From positions 248,001-312,000 of the forward strand of contig OY848918.1 in assembly GCA_963693285.1 (NCBI GenBank): DNA of 64,000 nt, written 5' to 3'. A model generated the notes under the pieces. It made no database searches and was not told the DNA's origin. It saw only the letters and a list, made by a program, of their open reading frames with translations. Shown here piece after piece: positions 52,892 to 64,000 of the stretch; the stretch's first letter is position 1, and each line of letters opens with the position of its first letter. This stretch comes from Xestospongia muta. Its lineage: Eukaryota; Porifera; Demospongiae; Haplosclerida; Petrosiidae. Position numbers and translations under genes: made by a program.

Positions 52892-55800
52892 TTACTCAGT
52901 ATCACTACTATTATCTGATGATAGCCATTGTCCACTTCCTGCTGCTTGAAAGGTATAATCTGATGTTAAGGGTGGAGGTACTCGTGTCCCTAATGTCCCT
53001 AGGGGTATGCCCCCTTCATCAGAGCTACTAATATCACTGTTAATGTGTATATCATCAACATCTTTATGAACTGTAGTGGGTAAAAATGGTAGCTCTCCCT
53101 CTAATAAACTGTCATTATCAGACTCGATAGATTGATTACAGGTTCCCAATGTAACAAGAGATGGTTTAACTGATAAAACATTTCCTTTGGAAGATTTAGA
53201 CCCACGTCCTGATGTCCCACGTTGAGATCCTCTAGGAGAACGATGAACACCTTTAAGTGAACCTGTAGTTGCCTTTTTAGGATTATCAGTCAATGAGGAC
53301 TTCGGAGAGACATCAATTAATCGACCAGACATATCACGTAATAAGATTTTCTAAGAGATTATAGAAAGCATTACATGATATGTGCATAGACTTACAGGAG
53401 ATAACTTTGTACGTGAAGTAATAACTTTTCTGTTCTTATTAGCTGCTTCTGTAGCCCAACTAATATGCTCTGAAATATGACGTAATATATATCACTTTAT
53501 TTCATGCATCCATTGACTTATTTATCCATCCATTTATGTATCATGCATCCATTTACCAAATTCTTCCTCAGAGCGGTTTCTATGGAGATAGATCCATAGT
53601 TTTTTTGAACTAATATATCGTACACATGGATCTTTTTCATAATGTAGTCTGTCTAACGCCCCACTCACTGCATTATTTAACTATAATATAATATATAGTT
53701 AATTAAAGGTTATTAAAGGGGGTGGAGCTTACTTGACCATCAGTAACATTATCAGCAATAAATTGAGAATCTCGTAATAAAATACAAAGCTATTAATTAA
53801 GAGGTAGACTCCTTTGTTAATTAATCTTTATTAATTAACTTACATCTAATCTGGTACCCTCTCCATTTGGCATTCTAGAACAAGCATCACGAACTGTTAA
53901 TAATATTCATAGTTTAAAATAGGTCAAAGTTCATTAATTACCTAATGATAATATTGTCACACAATTTGGTCTTTCTTGCTTAAGGAGGGCATGACCTCGA
54001 GCACGAGACCCTTGTTCCTTTTTACCAAGGTTTTTGGCCCCCTATAATCATATTGATCATACTGGTTACTAAAACCAGTCAGACAAGTTACCTTAACAGG
54101 ACCAACAGGTGCTTCGTAACCATGTACTTTATATGTAAATGCCTTGTGAGGTTGTTCATATCGCTGCCTCTCCTAATAAGACACACCCATTAATTAAAAG
54201 GTAATTAAGTAGGATATTACTCACCAATTCTCTAAATCGTTCTATTTCATGAGATTTACTTGGTTTAACTGATACTGTAGTAGATCTATATTATACCAGT
54301 ACTATATATTATATTATACCAATACTATATATTATATTATACCAATACTATATATTATAATACATAATATATTGTACATACACTAATGAGGGAAGTGGAG
54401 TATAGTCTGTATAATCAACTACCACCTATAAAATAGTATTAAGATCACTGGTATGAGACTGAGACTATTGGTATGAGGTTGAGACTACTAGTATGAGATT
54501 GAGACTTACCAGTGCTTTATTAAGTGTTGCTATCCAATGATTACATAATACCAGTAGTTCAATATCACTATCACGATTATTACCTAAATTATTTATTATG
54601 ATATTAATATACAGGGTTTGCCCTTTCTTTTACCAAGCCATCTCCAGTGATCAATACGATCTCTAAATTCAATAATTGGATAAAAATGAGAGAGTGGATC
54701 AAATGATGACACAGCTAGAGTAATGACATCATTATGACATCATCATTATTAGAAATGGTACCTCCCACTTCTGCTCCTAGATAACATAATGCTGACAGTG
54801 TGAGCTCCGCCCAATTTGGTTGACTAGGTAACCAGGAACAAGAACGACCCTCAGATGAATCCTGAGTTATATATGTAATTAATAATTAATTAGTTAGGGA
54901 CTTACCAATAAGACTTGAACCATCTCAGTCACCTGAGAGACCACATGACAATGACATCATCATGACATCATATAACCTACCTTGCTAAGGTCACCTTTAC
55001 GATCAGGTAGAGATTCAAAAACTTTTTTTAAAACTGCAAAAAAACTCATAAATTGACCAGTTGGAAGAGGGTTCTCTAAACTACAAACAACAATGATGAC
55101 ATCATTATGACATCATCCTTACGTAATAGGTGTGACTTTATCAACCTTTAATTTATCTGGATCTCCATATACTTCATATATAGAACCTGTACCATAAAAT
55201 AGCCCCTCCCACCTATGACATCATCATGACATCATACAATATAGCATTATAATTACCTTCTTTTGTCTTTAACCCTTTGTTGCTGGATAACAGCTACAGG
55301 ACGTTTAGTGGGTGGAGCTTTATTCACATTCTCAGTAACTGTCTTGACAACTAATCAGATATAAAACATATAAAATTAGACTCAGTTCCATACCAGGTGG
55401 ATCTGGTTTGAGAGTCTGAGATATGGAAACTGGAATACCTGCTATACTAGCTAAAGTAATACCTCTAGTATTAAGGTCTGGATCAAACTAACAGTCAATA
55501 ATATTATGTATGAGAGAGAGAGAAAGGGAAAATACTTTTTTCATTCGACGTCGTCTTTTGTGTCTTCGAAGTAACCTCTGGTACTCTTCCTCTGTGAAAA
55601 TATCAGCAGAGTTATTGACAGTGGGTGTGGTCTCTTCATCTGAAGAAGCCCCTGCTGTTAAACCACATTCATTATAACACTCATTTAATAATCTGTTATT
55701 AAAGTGATGACATCATATGACATCATTGATATCATACTTTCGATATTTTGTTTCAACTCGTTTTCTTTTCTTTTCATTTTTATGCTTGGTTGATGTAAAT

Positions 55801-56633
55801 TTAGTGGGTGTGGTCTCATATAACGAGAGGTTATCTAATGATCCATTATCTAATGCACTATGAATTAATCTCTAATAATAACAAGATAATAATTAATTTA
55901 ATGGACTCATTATATACCCGTTTTGATAGGAGCAGATCTTCTAATAATTTAACATGATATTGCTGCATATTTTGCTATTAGAATAGATACATAGCCAGTA
56001 AAATGGATATATAGCTAGTAAAATGGACACATTCTACCTTGTACAAGATAAACTTTAATTGTTTTACTTCTTCCACTAGCAAACCAACTTCACTAGTACA
56101 TTGACCCACTATGAGAAATATCATTGTTATAATGGTAATATAACATATAGGGTAATAACCATATATGGTAATATCCATATATGGTAATATCCATATATGG
56201 TAATGTCCATATATGGTAATGTCCATATATGGTAATATCCATATATGGTAATATACTTACTGCTTAGTTTTTCCCATGTTTGGTCAACAGGATTACCAAA
56301 CTTGAAATTACTACCACTGAATAAATCTCTGTCATGTGACATATTATTAGATCATGTGACTATCATGTGACATACTTTATAATATCATCTTGTTCCTCTT
56401 TATTGAGTTCTTGAGGTAATAATTTCATTAATTGTTGACGATCTTCATCAGAGAGGGTGTGTTTCCATGTCTCATGAGACATCACATGACTAAACACATC
56501 TTTCTATAAAAATATAAGAAAACTCACGTGACAATGATCTGTACATCACACGACTTACATCTTCCAACAGGCAAGCAGGTATTGAAAACTCTTCATCATT
56601 CTGTACTAGAACCACACCCTCGTCGGTAGCCAT
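52892..56633 (-). CDS. NFRKB: NFRKB / INO80G-like subunit of the INO80 chromatin remodeller
   Basis: Twenty-four exons join in frame to 799 aa (human about 1300). From 5' to 3': 56559-56633, 56376-56503, 56261-56328, 56038-56108, 55918-55974, 55738-55871, 55536-55692, 55394-55487, 55257-55350, 55123-55212, 54981-55080, 54906-54932, 54762-54861, 54634-54714, 54510-54583, 54382-54425, 54225-54285, 54092-54172, 53942-54041, 53844-53893, 53733-53789, 53557-53680, 53396-53469, 52892-53350. The N-terminus (IPACLLEDKDVFSHVMSHET; LSDEDRQQLMKLLP) is the DEUBAD domain that binds and restrains UCHL5. The winged-helix region starts near residue 330 (GQFMSFFAVLKKVFESLP). The last exon codes a basic Ser/Gly-rich tail. 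Head to head with CTNNBL1 (134 bp). Its 3' end seeded the relics in the Ig cluster. Confidence 0.88.
56159..56252. repeat. 16-bp CCATATATGG array in an NFRKB intron
   Basis: Six head-to-tail copies of CCATATATGGTAATRT in the intron 56109-56260, next to a splice donor. It shares the decamer, but not the spacer, with the arrays in the Ig cluster. Confidence 0.9.
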
Positions 56634-56767
56634 TTTACCTCACCATGTGGGTAGGCGTGACTTCACAGCTACAATAATTTTTAACCCCTTTGTTGACTTA
56701 CCTCATGTAAGTACTGTATTTCATACATGACATTTATTCCATTATTATTGTAGTTTATTTTTGTCTT
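56634..56767. promoter_or_regulatory. Bidirectional promoter of NFRKB (-) and CTNNBL1 (+)
   Basis: Only 134 bp separate the two start codons. The NFRKB start lies in GTAAAATGGCTACC, which fits a YY1-type AAAATGGC motif overlapping the ATG. No TATA box was seen. Confidence 0.5.
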
Positions 56768-59053
<2,286 letters not shown>

Positions 59054-59377
59054 ATTGTAATAATGTTGTTTATTGAACATGTTTATTGAAATAGAACAAA
59101 GCTTTTTGAATTAATACATTACAGTGTAGTCGGGTAAAGGATGGAGTGTGTGGACAGAATATAACTAATCTCTGATGTAGACTTTGATGAGTATCGTTGG
59201 CTATAATTATAGTATATGTGCTCTGCTAATGAGTTAGTCCCAAGTTGTTAGTGTAATGGAAGTTAATTTGATCAGATAACAGAAGATATCAGAGAGATAG
59301 ACAATTGTCAGAAGATGATTTAGAGTAGCATAAGGAGCAATGTTATTAAGATCATTTTACTCATTCATAATGTGTAT
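59054..59377. other. Intergenic region with a partial copy of the CTNNBL1 3' end
   Basis: No gene was found. At about 59268-59302 the sequence GATCAGATAACAGAAGATAT then CAGAGAGATAGACA repeats, with small changes, the CTNNBL1 last-exon segment at 58979-59016. It is a short decayed duplication. Confidence 0.6.
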
Positions 59378-59701
59378 TAGTCTCGTCCCCAGACCTACTC
59401 GCAAGCTAAAGTAGGTCTGGTCACATAGCTTGACTTTTGTGTCCCCAGTAAGGAATGTGGCGCAGTGTTGGTATGCAGTTAGAGGTAGTGTGAAATGTGA
59501 AATCATCAGATTGAAGTGTTAAAGCAGATTTCATGAAGAGTAGCCGTGTATTCACTTTCACACATACTTCAATTTGATTCATATTTCACAGTACCTCTAA
59601 TTGCATACCAACACCCGCGCCACATCCTTACTGGGGACACAAATGTGAAGCCGTGTGACCAGACCTACTTTAGCTTGCGAGTAGGTTTGGGTACGAGACT
59701 A
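59378..59701. mobile_element. 324-bp foldback MITE with 9-bp target-site duplication (Mutator-like)
   Basis: The two halves are inverted copies of each other over about 140 bp each. The left end is TAGTCTCGTCCCCAGACCTA; the right end, read in reverse complement, is TAGTCTCGTACCCAAACCTA. Both arms share CTCGCAAGCTAAAGTAGGTC and TGTGTCCCCAGTAAGGA. Perfect direct repeats AATGTGTAT flank it (59369-59377 and 59702-59710). There is no coding content. Very long inverted repeats plus a 9-bp duplication suggest a Mutator-like non-autonomous element. Confidence 0.85.
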
Positions 59702-59797
59702 AATGTGTATAGGTATACCTCAGTACAATAATACTTCAATAATCTAATTACAACAAATTAGTTATGCAGTGTTATTACATTGTCAGTCAGTGACAAG

Positions 59798-62700
59798 ATG
59801 AAGTTTCTTACTTTCTTTATATTATTGTCTACAGTATTAAGTAAGATGATCACTTTATTATTAGATGTCTCTAACATACTATTGTAGTAGGTGATTATGG
59901 ACAACAATGTCCTCATAATAATATCCAGCGCTTTTTTGTTAATGACCCAGCATTTGCTGATCCATTAGTCAATACTCTCTGTTTGAGATGTGGATTTATT
60001 GGTTCAACTCTATATCCTTCTGATATTGTTTGGTCACTAAATGGGAACACTTTAACTAATGGTAGTATGAATGGACAAGTTCTTATAGATCCTGTTGATC
60101 CAAATCAAAATACTTTAATAATATTAAATCCTGACAATATACTCAGTGTTGGTGACATTTTGAGATGTAATTCAGCATCAATACCAGGAGAACATACTAT
60201 TACTATAGCAACGTTTAGTAAGTCATTGTATCATAGTCTGTTATATTATGTACTCTCTCTCTCAAAACAGTCTTTGAAAATCCTACACTATCTCCTGATG
60301 GTGGACCTGATATGACAATAGATGTTACTGAAGGTACAAATCTTAACCTCTTATGTAGAGATCCTGGTAACAGTGGGACTACAAGTTATCAATGGTTTGA
60401 TGATACTGGTAGTTCACTAACGGGTGTATCAAATACTCCTCCTGTTCTGTTACAATTTACTAACATTCCAAGAAACTCTAGTGGACTCTATATCTGTCAA
60501 TCCACTAAAAATAATGTACCAGGTGTTATTAAAATGTCCAACATCACTATTAATGTACAATGTAAGTTAATCCTCTCTGTCTATGCTTGTTAATATCATC
60601 TCTTCATTGTAGATCCCGCAGCTATCACCTCTATCTCTCCTCTAAGTTCTACGTTACCTAGAGGAACCATGATCACCATTAATTGTACATTTAATGGAAA
60701 CCCTCCCCCTAAAAATGTAACATGGGAACGAAATGGGACAGTTCTTGATCCTAATAGTTTCATCTATATCTCAATCAATACTGAGTCTACATATTCTAAA
60801 TTATCTTTAATTCCTCAAGGACTAGAAGACAGTGGAACATATGTGTGTGTAACAGAAAATATAATTGGAAGAGACAATAGTTCTGAAGTGAATATTACTG
60901 TACAAAGTCAGTTATTGAAATTGCTGTTAATTGTAATATCTCTCTCTCTTTTTCCAGTTGCTCCTTCTCCTGTTTCCTCACTAACTCACCAACCTAGTGA
61001 TGATCCTGCTCACTCTGTCAAATTAACTTGGTCTTATGATTTTAATGGCAATGCTGATATCGTTGGAGTTAATATAACTTATGAAGCTGTTAGTAATAAT
61101 AAAACTCCCCACTCTGATAAGAAAGGGCCAGTCTCAGGAACTGAGACAACTATATCAGATCTTCAACCATTTACAACATATAATTTTACTGTTGTAGTTC
61201 TCAATGTTGTTAGTAATATAGTAGGTACTAGTAGATCAGTGAGTATAATGACTGATACTGCACCATTAGGTAAGTGATGTTGTTAACTTCATTGACACCT
61301 CTTTCTCTCTCTCTCGCAGTTCCTACTCCTCCTACTCTTAATAGTGTCACTACAATCAATTCAACTGCTTTGAGAGTGTCGTGGACTGTAAGTATATACT
61401 ATTATATTGTAATATTGTATGTCAAGAACTAACAATGATTATATTGCTAGCAAGTGTTATAACTATCCTATGAGCTAATGAACTATTGTCACTGTTAACG
61501 CTACTATATCCTACCTTGACAAGCTGACAATATAACAGCTAAAATTGCTCAATATGACCAATTAACTCTATATATAATCATTATATTCCTACTATATTTA
61601 TTATAGGATAACAGAGATCCATTTACACAGACACCAGTGCTGTCTTTTACAGTGACATATGTTCCAGTAGATCAGTCTCAGTTAATGTTATCTGTGATTG
61701 TATTAGCTCCACCCACTACTGTTGATATTGGTGATCTAATGAAGGGTACATATTACAATGTGACTGTATATGCTAATAATAGTGTTGGAAGGAGTCCTGA
61801 TAGTAACACTGTGACAACAAGAACTGATATTGATCGTAAGTTACTTTGTTATATGTCCATTTATTAATTTGTATGTCCATATTGTTTACATTATGCATCC
61901 ATTAAGTCAATATATGTATCCATTTGTCACACATTTACTTTTCAATTTGTAAATATGTTGAGAATTAATTAAATGTCAACAAAAATTGATATGATTAAAA
62001 ACTACAATTGTTGAATATACAAATATTATTTATTAATATCAAAATATGATACATGCATTAATAAATTATACAATGTTTAATGACTGGTACTATTGGTAAT
62101 AATGTAATTTATAAGATGAATTATACTTAGAATAGAACACCAACAATATATTATTGACATAATTTATATATTTTATTAAGTTGTAAGTGTTGATAAGGAA
62201 ACACGTTGTGATTACACAGATGCTGGTTGTGTGTGGATTGTGACAGTGGTCATGTGTCATTTAGAAGTACATTTGTCTCTATATGTATTTACATGAAGTC
62301 ATACAACTCCATTTGTTGGCAGCATTATTATATTCTTACCACACTTATATCCTTATATGGACATATTTGTCATTACATGGAAATGTTGGTTTAAATTTCT
62401 TGATGGATGATAATTTAACAATATCTCCTTATATTTGTGGTTTATAAAGTGTTATTTCTAGATCTATTAATCAATTCGTCTTCTTTCTAGCTCCATTAGC
62501 CATTAACATGCTTAATCTTACTTCTTATCCTGTCTCTTTGTGTGTCTTATGGCAACCACCTTCAGAAAATGGTGGACAAAATATATCAAGTTATCAAGTG
62601 TATGTAAGAAATGATGCTACACCAATTGAGGATTATATACTACATGGTAACTTAGGACCATCTGTTAGGTCTTATAGAATAGAACCACTTATGAACTCAA

Positions 62701-64000
62701 CTACATACAGGTATTAAGTGCTGGGTTTATGAGAGATATTGATGATCCACTCTCTCTTGCAGTATAAGTGTTGCTGCCTCTAACATGGAAGGTGGACAAG
62801 GTCCTAACACTACTATACAAGCTACAACAGGTTTGATTACAAGTTTCTTAAGAGAGTCATATGATAGTCATATTCTAGGTGATCCTATACCAGTGGAGTC
62901 AGGTATCACACTCTCTGTATCAGATATCACTGCATTACAAGCTGTTGTCAGATGGACTCTGCAGTCCTCTGATAATAAAGAACTACATCTACAATATCGA
63001 CTACAAGGTAACTACTGTGTATATATAGTCATGAGTTTAATATGTTATCAGATCAAGACTGGTCTCATATGAGAGAGATCAACTTTACTTCTAGTGTGCC
63101 TCACTATGTGTATACAAATTTGAGTCCAGACACTGTTTATAAAATACGACTGATCAGAATTGGAAATGATAATTGTCTACAACGTACCAGTCCGACTGTC
63201 AACTTTAGTACATTAGGTAATAAGTGGGTGTGGTCACACATGTCATTACATTGTTATCTTGTAGTATTAAAGATTTTAGTAACTAGTACAGTCAATGGAC
63301 CTATTACAGCTGGTGAAGATGTAGTTCTGGTTTGTAATTTAGACACTGGAGGAGCTCCACCTACTTCTGTCACATGGTCGTAAGTCATATATTATGATAT
63401 GTCATAATGACATCATTGAAATATCTATTTAGACGTGATAATGGAGTACCTATTCCTCTTGATGTCATATCTGGTAATGTACTTAACATCACAAACTCTC
63501 AAGTTGAAGACACTGCTAACTACACCTGTTCATTTCAAAATGTCAATTATACATTATCTCTTATAGTTAATAAACAGTTAATAACAGGTATATTATATAT
63601 ATTATAGTAATAGTAATTTATATATCAATTTATTATTAGCTACTACTAGTACTAGTACTACTACAATTCCTACTACTAGTACTTCTACTATTCCTACTAC
63701 TAGTACTACTACAATTCCTACTACTAGTACTTCTACTATTCCTACTACTAGTACTAGTACTTCTACTATTTCTACTACTAGTACTAGTACTACTACAATT
63801 CCTACTACTAGTACTTCTACTATTCCTACTACTAGTACTTCTACTATTCCTACTACTAGTACTTCTACTATTCCTACTACTAGTACTTCTACTATTCCTA
63901 CTACTAGTACTTCTACTATTCCTACTACTAGTACTTCTACTATTCCTACTACTAGTACTTCTACTATTCCTACTACTAGTACTAGTACTACTACATTGAT
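59798..64000 (+). CDS. Ig/fibronectin-III domain surface protein with Thr/Ser repeat (runs off the right edge)
   Basis: Fourteen exons: 59798-59840, 59891-60217, 60271-60561, 60613-60906, 60958-61269, 61320-61387, 61607-61835, 62491-62710, 62763-62830, 62879-63007, 63052-63216, 63265-63379, 63433-63587, 63640 to beyond 64000. Signal peptide MKFLTFFILLSTVLS; three Ig-like domains (e.g. ITINCTFNGNPPPKNVTWER ... SGTYVCVTE); four FN3 domains (e.g. HSVKLTWSYDFNG; TVVVLNVV; YYNVTVYANNSVGR); a further Ig domain split over two exons (VVLVCNLDTGGAPP; TANYTCSF); then a mucin-like region of TTSTSTIP repeats. It resembles receptor or adhesion ectodomains; the C-terminus is missing, so TM and cytoplasmic parts are unknown. 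It is unrelated in layout to the minus-strand cluster. The 655-bp intron 61836-62490 shows nothing recognisable. Confidence 0.85.
63640..64000 (+). repeat. 24-bp coding tandem repeat (TTSTSTIP) at the right edge
   Basis: About thirteen copies of a 24-bp unit made of ACTACTAGTACT and TCTACTATTCCT, in frame with the Ig/FN3 gene. It predicts a heavily O-glycosylated stalk and is likely to vary in length between alleles. Confidence 0.9.

Overview
The window is nuclear DNA from an early-branching animal, most likely a demosponge. It has an animal gene set (Na,K-ATPase, PNT/ETS factors, CFAP45, NFRKB, CTNNBL1, Ig/FN3 proteins), is AT-rich, carries many introns of about 42-60 bp, and has almost no spacing between genes. 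The sponge assignment is an inference from compactness and intron size; no species was identified.

Region 1 (1-12 kb) holds seven conserved single-copy genes: the 5' end of a Na+/K+-ATPase alpha gene (-), a PNT+ETS transcription factor (+), a PNT-only protein (-), mitochondrial ribosomal protein L14 (+), TMEM147 (+), a ZDHHC21-like palmitoyltransferase (-) and CFAP45 (+). Complete genes were traced exon by exon and every one closes in frame. Neighbours share head-to-head promoters as short as about 75 bp and tail-to-tail gaps as short as 32 bp.

Region 2 (12.05-52.66 kb, all minus strand) is a tandem cluster of eight intact genes (named A, B, C, D, F, G, H, I here) and one broken copy (E). 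They encode type I membrane proteins with extracellular Ig-like and other beta-sandwich domains. Each has a signal-peptide exon, a variable series of ectodomain exons (each module of near-fixed length; almost all junctions phase 1), usually a Ser/Thr/Pro stalk, one transmembrane exon and a short tail. Predicted sizes are 463, 586, 860, 903, 327, 303, 975 and 1342 aa. The same nine module types (T1-T9) are reused in a fixed order with deletions and internal duplications. Scraps of the 3' end of the neighbouring NFRKB gene lie upstream of genes C, D, F, G and H, which reveals the duplication unit. This cluster is the main candidate for an undescribed system: a modular surface-recognition family, possibly for self/non-self or cell recognition (inference only).

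Region 3 (52.9-64 kb) holds NFRKB (-), head to head with CTNNBL1 (+), then a 324-bp foldback transposon with a 9-bp target duplication, then the 5' part of a different Ig/FN3 protein gene (+) that runs off the window in a Thr/Ser-rich repeat.

Repeats include CT microsatellites that form the 3' splice-site tracts of two introns, arrays of the palindrome CCATATATGG, a 428-bp hAT-like insertion and several minisatellites.
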